A DNA stretch of 64,000 nucleotides from Microvirga rosea (GCF_020595095.1 NZ_JAJDOP010000004.1:372001-436000), one strand, 5' to 3'; positions 21,809 to 32,545 are shown, numbered from the stretch's first letter. A program made the numbers and translations. Notes: generated by a model from the sequence alone, not told the origin.

Positions 21809-22819
21809 ATGTTGCGTGATGCCGGCCTCACCTCCTGGGTTTTGACCGACGGCAAGGCCGGCGACGAGATGCAGGCGCTAAGCGTCGCGGACGCTCTGGG
21901 CCTTTCTCCGGAGATTCGCCGCGTCCGCCCGCGCGCCCCTTTCAGCTGGCTGATGCCTTGGGGGCTGATCGACCCACAAGAGCGCCCGGGGCGGCACAAC
22001 AGCCCCATCGTTCCCCCGTTTCCCGATGTTCTGATCGGCTCCGGGCGACGTTCCGTGCCCTATCTGCGGTTCATCAAGCACGCCTCCGGCGGACGGACCT
22101 ACACGGTGTTCCTGAAGGACCCGAGGATCGGACCGAAGGCGGCCGACTTCATCTGGGCTCCCTCCTATGACCGGATTCGGGGGGCCAACGTTCTCAATAC
22201 GCTCACCCCTCCCCACCGGGTTTCGGCGGAGCGCCTGGCGATGGCGAGGGCGGAGCCTGATCCTCGGTTGGCCGCCCTGCTCCGTCCCCGGGTGGGCATC
22301 CTGGTTGGCGGGAGCAGCCGCCATCACCGCTTTGGACCGGAGGATGTCCGGCGCTTCGCCGCCGACCTCGAGCGCCTCGCCGGGACCGGCGCCGGTCTGA
22401 TGATCACGGCCTCCCGGCGCACCCCCCCTGCCCTTCGCGAGGCGCTGGCGGATCTCACACGCCGTCATGGGGGCTTTTTCTGGGACGGAACCGGCGAGAA
22501 TCCCTTCGTGGCCCTGCTCGCCCTCTCGGACGCCATCGTCGTCACGGCCGATTCCTTCAACATGGTCGGCGAGGCTGCGGTGACGGGCGTTCCCATCCTC
22601 GTCTTCGAGCCGGAAGGCGGGCATCCCAAGTTGCGCACCTTCCTCGATGAGCTTAAGGCCAAGGGAATTGTGCATGTCTTCGAGGGGCGTCTTGAAGGCA
22701 GCCCTTACGAACCGCTAAATTCAACACCTTTGATCGCGCGGGCCATCGCCGAAGACCTGGCTCGCCACCGCCGCGCTCTCGGCTTCCCCGACGCGGCCTT
22801 CGCACTGGAGAATTCCTGA
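21809..22819 (+). CDS. ELM1/GtrOC1 family protein (mitochondrial fission ELM1-like)
   Basis: 336 residues. The N-terminus (SWVLTDGKAGDEMQALSVADALG) and the middle (PDVLIGSGRRSVPYL, FLKDPRIGPKAADFIWAP, then HHRFGPEDVRRFAADLERL, GGFFWDGTGENPFVALLALSDAIVVTADSFNMVGEA) define the DUF1022/ELM1 family, a glycosyltransferase-B-like fold shared with the plant mitochondrial fission factor ELM1. Bacterial function is not established; a sugar-nucleotide enzyme acting on cell surface material is plausible from the fold. Its stop codon overlaps the trxB start by one base, so the two are translationally coupled. Confidence 0.88.
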   Translation: MLRDAGLTSWVLTDGKAGDEMQALSVADALGLSPEIRRVRPRAPFSWLMPWGLIDPQERPGRHNSPIVPPFPDVLIGSGRRSVPYLRFIKHASGGRTYTVFLKDPRIGPKAADFIWAPSYDRIRGANVLNTLTPPHRVSAERLAMARAEPDPRLAALLRPRVGILVGGSSRHHRFGPEDVRRFAADLERLAGTGAGLMITASRRTPPALREALADLTRRHGGFFWDGTGENPFVALLALSDAIVVTADSFNMVGEAAVTGVPILVFEPEGGHPKLRTFLDELKAKGIVHVFEGRLEGSPYEPLNSTPLIARAIAEDLARHRRALGFPDAAFALENS

Positions 22820-23781
22820 TGGCCCAATCCCACGCCAAGCTCATCATCATCGGCTCTGGGCCTGCGGGCTATACGGCGGCGATCTACGCGGCGCGCGCCC
22901 TTCTGGAGCCCGTGCTGATCTCGGGCTTCCAGCCCGGCGGCCAGCTGATGATCACCACCGATGTGGAGAATTATCCCGGCTTCGCCGATGTGATCCAGGG
23001 CCCCTGGCTCATGGAGCAGATGCGCCTGCAGGCCGAGCATGTGGGCACCAAGATGGTATCGGACCACATCGTGAAGGTCGACCTGAACAGCCGTCCGTTC
23101 CGGATCGAGGGCGATTCCGGCGATGTTTACACCTGTGACGCCCTGATCATTGCCACCGGAGCGCAGGCCAAGTGGCTCGGTCTGCCGACGGAAGCGCAGT
23201 TCCAGGGCTTCGGCGTCTCGGCCTGCGCCACCTGTGACGGCTTCTTCTTCCGCGGCAAGGAAGTCGTGGTGGTCGGCGGCGGCAATACGGCGGTCGAAGA
23301 GGCGCTTTATCTGTCCCATCTGGCCAAGAAGGTGACGCTCGTGCACCGGCGCGATTCCTTCCGGGCCGAGCGCATCCTGCAGGACCGGCTGTTCAAGCAA
23401 CCCAATATCGAGGTGATCTGGAATACGGCGGTCGAGGAGATCTGCGGCACGCACGCCCCCCTTTCGGTCACCCACGTGAAGCTCAAGAACCTCGTGTCCG
23501 GCCAGATGACCGAGCACAGGACCGATGGGGTCTTCATCGCCATCGGCCATAAGCCCTCCACCGAACTGTTCGCCGGCCAGCTCGACATGAAGCCGGGAGG
23601 CTATCTCCTGACCAAGCCGGGCTCCACGGCCACGAACGTTCCCGGCGTCTTCGCGGCCGGCGACGTGGCGGACGACGTCTTCCGCCAAGCCGTCACGGCG
23701 GCGGGAATGGGCTGCATGGCGGCGCTGGAATCCGAGCGTTATCTGGCGGCCCTTGAGGTCACTCAGCAGGCCGCTGAATGA
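22819..23781 (+). CDS. trxB: thioredoxin-disulfide reductase
   Basis: 320 residues, typical TrxR length. Reduces thioredoxin with NADPH via FAD. Seen: FAD-binding IIGSGPAGYTAAIYAARA at the N-terminus, redox-active CATCDG in the NADPH domain (about residue 136), NADPH motif VVGGGNTAVEEALYL and the C-terminal FAD motif GVFAAGDVADDVFRQAVTAAG. Start ATG overlaps the last base of the ELM1-like gene. A LysR regulator follows 112 bases downstream, an order common in this bacterial group. Confidence 0.97.
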   Translation: MAQSHAKLIIIGSGPAGYTAAIYAARALLEPVLISGFQPGGQLMITTDVENYPGFADVIQGPWLMEQMRLQAEHVGTKMVSDHIVKVDLNSRPFRIEGDSGDVYTCDALIIATGAQAKWLGLPTEAQFQGFGVSACATCDGFFFRGKEVVVVGGGNTAVEEALYLSHLAKKVTLVHRRDSFRAERILQDRLFKQPNIEVIWNTAVEEICGTHAPLSVTHVKLKNLVSGQMTEHRTDGVFIAIGHKPSTELFAGQLDMKPGGYLLTKPGSTATNVPGVFAAGDVADDVFRQAVTAAGMGCMAALESERYLAALEVTQQAAE

Positions 23782-23893
23782 TTTCATAACAAGAATTGGT
23801 GAGTCTTCGGCCCGAATTCCTATTGCGTCCGGCCGAAGCTGGTAAGAGATAAGAAACCCGGCCTAATCGGAGCCGGGACACCAGGGGAACGCC

Positions 23894-24784
23894 GTGGATT
23901 GGGACAAGATCCGGATTTTCTACACGGTCGCGGAAGCGGGGAGCTTCACGCGGGCCGGCGACGATCTCGGTCTCAGCCAATCCGCCGTCAGCCGGCAGAT
24001 CAGCGCCCTGGAGCGCGAGCTGAAGGCTCCCCTGTTCCACCGTCACGCCCGCGGCCTGATCCTGACGGAGCAGGGAGATCTTCTCTTCCGGGCGGCCCGC
24101 GATATGCGGATGCGTCTGGAGACCACCAAGGCGCGGCTCGTCGAGACCAGTGAGCGCCCTTCAGGGGTCCTGAAGGTGACCACCACCGTCGGCCTCGGCT
24201 CGATCTGGCTGGCGCAGCGCATCGCGGAATTCCTGGATCTGTACCCGGACGTGCGCGTCGAGCTCATCCTCAACAACGAGGAGCTCGATCTCGCCATGCG
24301 GGAGGCCGACGTGGCGATCCGCCTTCGCCGACCGGCCCAGCCCGACCTGATCCAGCGGCGCCTGTTCACGATCCACTTTCACGTCTACGCCTCGAACGAC
24401 TATCTCAAGCGCTTCGGCGAACCGAAAACCCTGGAAGATCTCGACAAGCACCGGATCGTCTCCTTCGGCGGCCAGGAGCCTTCCTACCTGATGTCCGTGC
24501 ACTGGCTCTCGACAGCGGGCCGCGAAGGCCAGGAACCGAGGCAATATCATTACGTCGTAAACAACATCACGGCCCTTCGCTACGCGGTGGAGACGGGAGC
24601 TGGGATCGCCGTGCTGCCCGATTACGTCGTTGTCGGCAATCCGCACCTCACACAGATCCTCCGCGACGTGGAAATGCCTTCGCTCGACAGCTATCTCGTG
24701 TATGCGGAGGAAATGCGCTCCGTGGCGCGCGTTCAGGCGTTCCGCGACTTCCTCATCAGCAAAGCCCAGCGTTGGACTTACTGA
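23894..24784 (+). CDS. LysR family transcriptional regulator
   Basis: 296 residues. N-terminal winged HTH (DKIRIFYTVAEAGSFTRAGDDLGLSQSAVSRQISALE) and a type 2 periplasmic-binding-like effector domain (from about residue 90, with LVETSERPSGVLKVTTTVGLG and GAGIAVLPDYV). The start is GTG at 23894 after AGGGGAA. Adjacent to trxB in many Hyphomicrobiales, suggesting a role in redox control, but the ligand is unknown. The 390-base gap that follows holds a probable small RNA gene. Confidence 0.92.
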   Translation: MDWDKIRIFYTVAEAGSFTRAGDDLGLSQSAVSRQISALERELKAPLFHRHARGLILTEQGDLLFRAARDMRMRLETTKARLVETSERPSGVLKVTTTVGLGSIWLAQRIAEFLDLYPDVRVELILNNEELDLAMREADVAIRLRRPAQPDLIQRRLFTIHFHVYASNDYLKRFGEPKTLEDLDKHRIVSFGGQEPSYLMSVHWLSTAGREGQEPRQYHYVVNNITALRYAVETGAGIAVLPDYVVVGNPHLTQILRDVEMPSLDSYLVYAEEMRSVARVQAFRDFLISKAQRWTY

Positions 24785-24989
24785 GTACGGCGGATCGACT
24801 TTAGCGACCGCTTTCCATTTTAAACTTCCACTCTCGGATCTGTGCGCTCGCTCCTGACGGCGCGAAGCCGCCGTCGCGCGTTGTTTTTCAACGCAATTCT
24901 TCAGCCAAGCTGAATGGCTCCGGCCAATTTTGTCAGCTTGACGACACTAGCCATGCATAGAGTGCAGCCCTTTTATGAGGCATGCTGCA

Positions 24990-25018
24990 TTGCAAAAGAG
25001 CGCGTTGCAGTCGATATG
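24990..25018 (+). promoter_or_regulatory. candidate promoter of the small RNA
   Basis: TTGCAA (24990-24995) and GATATG (25013-25018) with 17-base spacing, placing transcription start near 25025. A second, weaker possibility is TTGACG at 24938. Confidence 0.4.
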
Positions 25019-25024
25019 AGCAGT

Positions 25025-25147
25025 GGCTGATTTCAACGCGGCATCGCTTTCTTCCTCCCAGCGCTGCCGTGTCGGCCGTTCCCTCTGGAAGGTTTTCGAC
25101 ATTTGTCGGACCTCACTTTAGCCGGGCTTCGTGCCCGGCTTTTTTTT
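25025..25147 (+). ncRNA. probable trans-acting small RNA with anti-Shine-Dalgarno loop (alpha-r14/suhB-like)
   Basis: The stretch lies in a 390-base gap without a gene. A hairpin formed by 25039-25048 with 25060-25069 displays an 11-base loop TTCTTCCTCCC (25049-25059), complementary to ribosome binding sites. Two smaller hairpins follow (TTCC-CTCT-GGAA near 25080 and CGAC-ATTT-GTCG near 25100), then a perfect Rho-independent terminator. Predicted length about 120 nt agrees with the alpha-r14 (suhB/cuckoo) RNAs of Hyphomicrobiales, which silence mRNAs by pairing to Shine-Dalgarno sequences. Structure is read from the sequence; the family assignment is inference. Confidence 0.58.
25120..25147 (+). 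terminator. Rho-independent terminator of the small RNA
   Basis: Eight-bp perfect stem AGCCGGGC/GCCCGGCT (25120-25127 with 25133-25140), loop TTCGT, followed by seven more T. Far (335 bases) from the LysR stop codon, which points to an independent transcript. Confidence 0.88.
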
Positions 25148-25173
25148 GCCTTGTCCGCATATTGAGATGCGAA

Positions 25174-26898
25174 TTATCCCGCGCCCGTCACATCGTCCTT
25201 CAGCACACGGCGCAGCACTTTTCCGACATTCGACTTCGGCAGCGTCTCACGGAATTCGACTCGCCTCGGAACCTTGTAGGCCGTGAGATTATCTCGTGCG
25301 AACTGGCGCAGCGCCTCTGCCGTGAGAGACGGATCTTTCCGGACCACGTAAGCCGCAACGATCTCGCCCGAATGCTCATCGGGCAGACCGATGACAGCAG
25401 CTTCCATCACGCCCGGATGCTGACTGAGGATGTCCTCGACCTCGTTGGGATAAACATTGAAGCCTGAGACGAGGATCATATCCTTCATGCGGTCGACGAT
25501 CCTTACCTGTCCGTCGGCCTGCAGGACCGCCACATCGCCCGTGCGAAAAAAGCCGTCCGATGTCATGACTTTCGCGGTCTCGTCCGGACGTTTCCAATAT
25601 CCGGCCATGACCTGCGGACCCTTCACGCACAACTCGCCGCGCTCACCCTGCGCAACGGGGACGCCCTCGCTTGAGCGAATGGAGATTTGCGTCGAAGGAA
25701 TCGGGTATCCGATCGTGCCGGTGAACTCCTCGATGTCGAGCCGATTGGCACAGACCACCGGCGAGGTCTCCGACAGCCCGTAGCCCTCGACGATCGGTTG
25801 TCCCGTCACTTCCTTCCACTTCTTGGCCACGGCCGCCTGCGTCGCCATTCCGCCCGATACGGCAAAGACGAGCTGCGAGAAGTCCACCTGCTCGATGCCA
25901 GGGGCGTTCGCCAGCGCGTTGTACAACGTATTGACGCCGGACATGAGCGTGATGGGGCGGGACTTCAGCGTCTTCACGAAACCGGAAATGTCCCGCGGGT
26001 TGGCGATCAGGAGCTGGCAGCCGCCGATCCGCATCATCAGCAGGCCGCACACGGTCAGCCCGAAGATGTGATAAAGCGGCAATGCGGCGACCATCACATG
26101 ATCGTTGCGCTCGCCGAAGAAAGGACGCATCCACGCTTCGCATTGCAGCACGTTCGCCGCCACGTTGCGGTGGAGCAGCACGGCGCCCTTCGCGATACCG
26201 GTCGTGCCACCTGTATATTGCAGGAAGGCGATATCATCCGGCGTGATCGTGACCGGAGCCGCGGGGCGCGCCCTGCCCTCGGCAAGCACCCGCTTAAAAG
26301 GCGTCGCCTTCGGCAGGTCGAAGGACGGGACGGCCTTCTTGATGTGCCGCGACACGAAATTGACGATGAGGCCCTTTGGCCCGAGCAGATCGCCCGGCGT
26401 CACGAGCACCACGCGCTCGAGCTGCAGTTCGGACAGCGTTTCCTGGACGGTCGCGGCGAAATTCTCGAGCACGAACAGAAACCGTGCCCCGGCGTCCTTC
26501 GTCTGGTGCGCGAATTCACGGGCCGTGTAGAGCGGATTGACGTTCACCACCGTGCCGCCGGCAATCAGGATGCCGAACAGGATGGCCGGATAAGCCATGA
26601 CATTCGGCAGCATGATGGCAACCCGGTCGCCCTTTTGCAGGCCCTGGGCCTGGAGCCAGGACGCGACGGCGTCAACCGCGCGCGCGAGGTCCGCGTAGGT
26701 CACGCGCGTACCAAAGCTCTCCGCCGCGTAACGGTCACCGTACTGTGCCACGCCGGCGTGAAACATGTCGACCAGCGTGCCGACCTTCGCCTCGTCGATA
26801 GTCGGTGGGATCTTCGACGGATAGTGCTCCAGCCAGGGTTTGAGTGCGGCTGGATCGGCCGCGCCCGCCAGGACGGGGGCCGGTATCGTGGCGTTCAT
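25174..26898 (-). CDS. fadD: long-chain fatty acid-CoA ligase
   Basis: 574 residues. Activates fatty acids to acyl-CoA with ATP at the inner face of the membrane. AMP-binding motif YTGGTTGIAKGAVLLHRN (about residue 225), VEGYGLSETSPV, the FACS signature region DGFFRTGDVAVLQADG, and the C-terminal lysine in NVGKVLRR are all present. The ATG at 26898 has GGAGGAAA at good spacing; the extra 66 codons upstream to 27096 read as non-coding. Stands alone between the small RNA and the EF-G-like gene. Confidence 0.95.
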   Translation of the reverse strand: MNATIPAPVLAGAADPAALKPWLEHYPSKIPPTIDEAKVGTLVDMFHAGVAQYGDRYAAESFGTRVTYADLARAVDAVASWLQAQGLQKGDRVAIMLPNVMAYPAILFGILIAGGTVVNVNPLYTAREFAHQTKDAGARFLFVLENFAATVQETLSELQLERVVLVTPGDLLGPKGLIVNFVSRHIKKAVPSFDLPKATPFKRVLAEGRARPAAPVTITPDDIAFLQYTGGTTGIAKGAVLLHRNVAANVLQCEAWMRPFFGERNDHVMVAALPLYHIFGLTVCGLLMMRIGGCQLLIANPRDISGFVKTLKSRPITLMSGVNTLYNALANAPGIEQVDFSQLVFAVSGGMATQAAVAKKWKEVTGQPIVEGYGLSETSPVVCANRLDIEEFTGTIGYPIPSTQISIRSSEGVPVAQGERGELCVKGPQVMAGYWKRPDETAKVMTSDGFFRTGDVAVLQADGQVRIVDRMKDMILVSGFNVYPNEVEDILSQHPGVMEAAVIGLPDEHSGEIVAAYVVRKDPSLTAEALRQFARDNLTAYKVPRRVEFRETLPKSNVGKVLRRVLKDDVTGAG

Positions 26899-27055
26899 TC
26901 GTGTTTCCTCCGCTTCGATGCGGCTGTTTCCGGGGAGACACTCGTCTCCGTTGCCACCTAACTTGGCGTGGCGAGGTCTCTTTGTCGATGGGGCGCCGCC
27001 TTCCTGCCGTGCCGGGTGCGGCAAATCCTGAGGAACCCTTGAGACGGAACGCAAA

Positions 27056-27079
27056 AACGGCCGGATTTCTCCGGCCGTT
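27056..27079 (-). terminator. terminator of the EF-G-like gene
   Basis: Nine-bp perfect stem (27056-27064 with 27071-27079), loop of six, followed on the minus strand by TTT. It lies 27 bases past the stop codon at 27106. Confidence 0.8.
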
Positions 27080-27105
27080 GGCTTGGTCGTCCGCAAGACC
27101 CCGCT

Positions 27106-29145
27106 TCAATGCGCCTTCTGCATGACCTGCTCGGCCGGTTTGCCACTGAGTTCGGCCATATGATCGAATCGGGTCGAGAATGTTCCGACCCCCGAGGTCG
27201 CGGAGCGAAGTTCGACAATCAGGTCGCCGATCTCGGCCTCGGGGATGGTCGCGTTGATCACGTCCCAGCCGGACCAGCCTGGTCGGGCGTCATAGCCGAG
27301 GATCTGTCCCCGGCGGGATGTGACAAGCCCCGTCGCCTTGGACAGGGCTTCGGTCGGGATCGTGATTTCGACGGACAGGACCGGTTCCAGCAGAACGGGC
27401 TTCGCCTTCGGCAGGGCCTCCGCGAGGGCGAGCTTCGCGGCCGCCTGGAAAGCCGCGTCCGAGGAATCGACCGTGTGGTACGAACCGTCCGTCAGCGTCA
27501 CCGCAAGATCAACCACCGGGAACCCCAGCGGGCCGCACCGTATGGCATCCCTCGCCCCGGTCTCGACCGACGGGATGTACTGCCGCGGAACCACGCCGCC
27601 CGTGATCTTGTCCTGGAACGCGAACCCCTCCCCTCGTGGAAGCGGGTGGACCTCGATCATCACGTCGCCGAACTGGCCATGACCGCCCGTCTGCTTGCGA
27701 TGCCGTCCCCGCGCGGACGCCGGAGCACGGATCGTTTCGCAATAGGAGATACGCGGCCTGCTCGTCTCGACGCCGACCTGGAATCGGGAAGCGAGCTTTT
27801 CGACCGCGACCCGCAGATGCATTTCGCCCTGGCCCAGGAGCCGGATTTCCCCGATCTCCGGCCTGTTGTCGATGACGAGCGATGGATCCTCCTCGGCGAT
27901 CTTCGCGAGCGCGCCCGTCAGGCGCACATCGTCCTTCCTGTCCTTTACGCGGATCGCGAACGAATAAACAGGCTCCGGCGGGGCGACCGACAGGATGGCT
28001 TCCGGACGATTCCGCCCGGTGCTGAAGCAATCCGCCGTCGCCAGCTCCTCAAGGCGCCCGAAGCCCAGAGTCTCGCCCGCCACAGCGGTATCCTTACGGG
28101 TCGTGGCCGCGCCCATGAGAGACAGCAGCGAACCGATACGGGACTCGCCGCCACGCGACCCGATAACCGTATCGCCTTCATGAAACTCGCCGCGCAGAAC
28201 GCGCGCCACGGACATCTTGCCTCCCTGCCCGAGATGCAGGGTCTTCATGATCTGAGCGAGGGGTGGACCTTCCTTCGCGAGGCCCAGGCGAGCGCAGGTA
28301 TCGTCAATGCCGGGCGCTTCATGGCGCAACGCCTTGAGAAGACGCGTGACGCCGTTGCCACGTTCGGCCGCGCCGATAAAGGCCGGCAGCACATGCTGGT
28401 CCTTGAGCTCCCGGGCCAGATCGTCGAAGACACGGTCCCGCGGCGGCTCGATTTCTGAAATCAGATCCTCCATCAGCGAGTCATCGTAGTCCGCCAGGCG
28501 CTCCAGCATGGCAAAGCGCGCTTCCCGCTCCCGCAGGGTCTCGCCGTCGGGCATGTCGACGATTTCGCTGGGGGCATGCTCGCGATAGATGAAGGCGCGC
28601 TCCAGGGCGAGGTCGATGAAGCCGACCGCGATGCCGTCCTTCCAGATGGGAATCTGGCGCAGGAGAAGCGGAGTGCGTGACGCTTGCTGCAGCAGGGCGA
28701 GCGTCTCGCGGATCCTGCGGCTCGCCGTATCGATCTTGTTGATGAAAAGGAAGCGCGGAATATCGGCCTCTTCAAGCTCGCGCAGGATGATCTGCAGGGC
28801 CGGGATCTTGCGCTCGTCCGCTTCGCACACGACGATTGCCGCATCGCAGACCGGTGCCACATTGCGCATTTCATGCAGGAACTCGGTCGAGCCGGGGCAA
28901 TCCACGAAAGTCATGGTCTCGCCGAGGAAGGACACGGTCGCCACATTCGGCTCGATGCTCATGGCATGAGCGCGGGCTTCCGGGCTTGCGTCTCCGACGC
29001 TGTCTCCGTTCGTCACCCGACCCGATCGGCCGATCGCGCCGGTTCGCTCCAGGATCGCCTCGAGGAGAGTCGTCTTACCGCTTTGAAACGGGCCGACGAT
29101 GGCGATGCATCGTGGGCCCTTTGTTTCTCTGCCGTTGGGTGCCAT
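27106..29145 (-). CDS. elongation factor G-like GTPase
   Basis: 679 residues with EF-G domain order. G domain: P-loop GPFQSGKTTL, switch II DCPGSTEF, NKID at about residue 138. Then a beta-barrel domain (GGKMSVARVLRGEFHEGDTV), domains III-V with RISYCETIRAPASARGRHRKQTGGHGQFGDV and a C-terminal RGQILGYD. This is the EF-G-like group found in addition to the canonical fusA, with a divergent switch I lacking the usual RGITI sequence. True function (ribosome recycling, stress or tetracycline-type protection) is unknown. GGAAGGA precedes the ATG. No ribosomal protein genes are nearby. Confidence 0.9.
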   Translation of the reverse strand: MAPNGRETKGPRCIAIVGPFQSGKTTLLEAILERTGAIGRSGRVTNGDSVGDASPEARAHAMSIEPNVATVSFLGETMTFVDCPGSTEFLHEMRNVAPVCDAAIVVCEADERKIPALQIILRELEEADIPRFLFINKIDTASRRIRETLALLQQASRTPLLLRQIPIWKDGIAVGFIDLALERAFIYREHAPSEIVDMPDGETLREREARFAMLERLADYDDSLMEDLISEIEPPRDRVFDDLARELKDQHVLPAFIGAAERGNGVTRLLKALRHEAPGIDDTCARLGLAKEGPPLAQIMKTLHLGQGGKMSVARVLRGEFHEGDTVIGSRGGESRIGSLLSLMGAATTRKDTAVAGETLGFGRLEELATADCFSTGRNRPEAILSVAPPEPVYSFAIRVKDRKDDVRLTGALAKIAEEDPSLVIDNRPEIGEIRLLGQGEMHLRVAVEKLASRFQVGVETSRPRISYCETIRAPASARGRHRKQTGGHGQFGDVMIEVHPLPRGEGFAFQDKITGGVVPRQYIPSVETGARDAIRCGPLGFPVVDLAVTLTDGSYHTVDSSDAAFQAAAKLALAEALPKAKPVLLEPVLSVEITIPTEALSKATGLVTSRRGQILGYDARPGWSGWDVINATIPEAEIGDLIVELRSATSGVGTFSTRFDHMAELSGKPAEQVMQKAH

Positions 29146-29278
29146 GACAGTTTCCTTCCTGCCCCCGTCAGCTTCGCGCTCTTCTCGGCCGCGTTATGCC
29201 CGATGCTCTGCCTCTCCATCGGCCTTGGCAAGGGATTTATCGGCCGTCATCCGACTGGTTCTGGTCGCAAAAAGCAAA

Positions 29279-29300
29279 CGGCCGGGCATCGACCCGGCCG
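29279..29300 (-). terminator. terminator of DUF992 gene
   Basis: Eight-bp stem CGGCCGGG/CCCGGCCG (29279-29286 with 29293-29300), followed on the minus strand by TTTGCTTTTT. Lies 25 bases beyond the stop codon of the DUF992 gene. Confidence 0.75.
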
Positions 29301-29324
29301 CGGAAAACCGACAATGGCGTGGCG

Positions 29325-29798
29325 CTAACGTCCCGGACGCAGCTCCAGATCGCCTACTCCGAGAGCGAAATTGAGGCCCGTCTGCCCGCCGACGGAGACA
29401 GGTTGAAGGGCGATATTGCGATTGAAGCCGCCGACGAGCACGTTCGCCCCGAGCCCCGCGCCGATCGTTGCCTCGGCTGTTGCTCCCACATAGTTGCCGG
29501 CCAGGGAACCCGGTCCGGGACGTCCCCCGGAAAAGACCGCCCAGGTGATGACGCCGCGGCGTGTCGCGCCGATATCGAGGCCGAACCGGCGAATGACGCC
29601 CACGTAGCGCTCGGCCGGGCCGCGACGGGGGCGGAACGTGCAAGCCGTCGCTTTCTGGGATCCCAGGATGAGACCGATCCCCCCGGAAACGTTGCAGGTC
29701 AGAACTCCAGCCCGGATGCGGCTCTGGGCTTGCGCCTCCGTGACACCGATCGAGGCGATCAGCGCGAGGGCTGCGACGGATGAAACGGCGCGAAGCAT
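29325..29798 (-). CDS. DUF992 family exported protein
   Basis: 157 residues. A cleavable signal peptide (AALALIASIGVTEAQAQ, AxA before Q) is followed by the DUF992 domain: RAGVLTCNVSGGIGLILGSQKATACTF, ERYVGVIRRFGLDIGAT, LAGNYVGATAEATIGAGLGANVLVGG. Periplasmic or outer membrane-associated, glycine-rich beta structure expected; function unknown. Two conserved cysteines (in LTCN and TACTF) may form a disulfide. GGAG precedes the ATG. Confidence 0.9.
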   Translation of the reverse strand: MLRAVSSVAALALIASIGVTEAQAQSRIRAGVLTCNVSGGIGLILGSQKATACTFRPRRGPAERYVGVIRRFGLDIGATRRGVITWAVFSGGRPGPGSLAGNYVGATAEATIGAGLGANVLVGGFNRNIALQPVSVGGQTGLNFALGVGDLELRPGR

Positions 29799-29872
29799 CG
29801 TGATCTCCTAAAGCTTGGCTTTACCAGGCGATCAACGGCGTGAGGGGGAACATGGTTCCCGAGGCTTCGGGC

Positions 29873-31404
<1,532 letters not shown>

Positions 31405-31505
31405 TTAGAAGGGAGCGTTGACGGCCGCGGACCGTAGTCCGCCTAGGCCGCTCAATCAAGCAAAACAGCCCACCTGCCGTGGGTTTTTAAGGAGACTTCC
31501 CGCCG

Positions 31506-32495
31506 ATGAGCTTTTCCCTGACCCGCCGCCTTGCGCTTGGCTTTTTTGCCGGTGCGACGTTTCTTGCCACCTCCGCCATGGCTCAGGACTTTCCGGCTCG
31601 CGTCATCAAGATGGTTGTACCCTATCCGGCGGGCGGGCCCACGGACGTCATCGCTCGCATCGTCGCCGAGGAGATGGGTAAGGATCTCGGCCAGAACGTG
31701 ATCGTCGAGAATCTTGCCGGCGCCTCCGGGGCGGTCGGCACCCGCACTGTCGCCAAGGCCGAACCCGACGGCTACACGATCGTCTTCGGCAACAACCAGA
31801 CACACGGGAACAACATGTTCCTGCTCAAGGAGCCGGGCTACGACGCGATCAAGGATTTCGCGCCGCTCGCGGGCGCCGGCGCGTTCGAGCATGTGTTCGT
31901 GGTGAGCAACGACCTGCCGGTGAAGACGATTCCCGAACTGATCGCTCTCGCCAAGAAGGATCCGGGCAAGCTGAATTACGGCTCCACCGGCGTCGGATCC
32001 GGCTCGCACCTGGCGACGGAACTCTTCATGGTGCGCACCGGGATCAAGATGACCCATGTCCCCTTCCGTGGCGCGGCTCCGCTCGTGACGGAATTGATGG
32101 CCGGGCGCATCGATGTGTCGAACTCGACGCTGCCGAGCGTCCTCGCGCAGTTCCAGGCGGGCCAGATGCGCGCCATCGGCTTGGCCAGCCCGCAGCGCAA
32201 CCCTCAGGCGCCGGACGTGCCGACCCTGCGCGAGCAGGGCATCACGGATGCGGATGCCGAGTCCTGGGCAGCCTTCTTCGCACCGGTGAAAACCCCGAAG
32301 CCCATTCTCGACAAGCTGTCGACGACGATCATCGCGATCCTGAAGAAGCCCGATGTGAAGGAGCGGATCACCAAACTCGGATTTACCCTCAACGTGCGCG
32401 ATCCGGAGGCTTTCAAGCCCTACCTCGCCAAGGAGATCCAAACCTGGTCCGATGTCATCAAGGCAGCCAATATCAAGACGGTCGAACCGAACTGA
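31506..32495 (+). CDS. tripartite tricarboxylate transporter (Bug family) solute-binding protein
   Basis: 329 residues. Signal peptide RRLALGFFAGATFLATSAMAQ, then the Bug fold: IKMVVPYPAGGPTDVIARIVA, VIVENLAGASGAVGT, GYTIVFGN, LNYGSTGVGSGSHLATELF and RIDVSNSTLPSVL. Binds carboxylates or similar in the periplasm. No TctA/TctB membrane genes lie nearby, so it is an orphan receptor as is common in this family. AAGGAG precedes the ATG and a strong terminator follows 21 bases after the stop. Confidence 0.93.
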   Translation: MSFSLTRRLALGFFAGATFLATSAMAQDFPARVIKMVVPYPAGGPTDVIARIVAEEMGKDLGQNVIVENLAGASGAVGTRTVAKAEPDGYTIVFGNNQTHGNNMFLLKEPGYDAIKDFAPLAGAGAFEHVFVVSNDLPVKTIPELIALAKKDPGKLNYGSTGVGSGSHLATELFMVRTGIKMTHVPFRGAAPLVTELMAGRIDVSNSTLPSVLAQFQAGQMRAIGLASPQRNPQAPDVPTLREQGITDADAESWAAFFAPVKTPKPILDKLSTTIIAILKKPDVKERITKLGFTLNVRDPEAFKPYLAKEIQTWSDVIKAANIKTVEPN

Positions 32496-32516
32496 TACCC
32501 GCCGCATCGCCTTTCA

Positions 32517-32545
32517 TGGCCGGGCTTCGTCCCGGCCATTTTTTG
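32517..32545 (+). terminator. Rho-independent terminator of the Bug protein gene
   Basis: Nine-bp perfect stem ATGGCCGGG/CCCGGCCAT (32517-32525 with 32532-32540), loop CTTCGT, then TTTTT. Confidence 0.88.

Noticed and set aside
25687-26961. 424-codon frame antisense to fadD
   Set aside because: Shadow of fadD; no ribosome site and arginine-rich, domain-free product.
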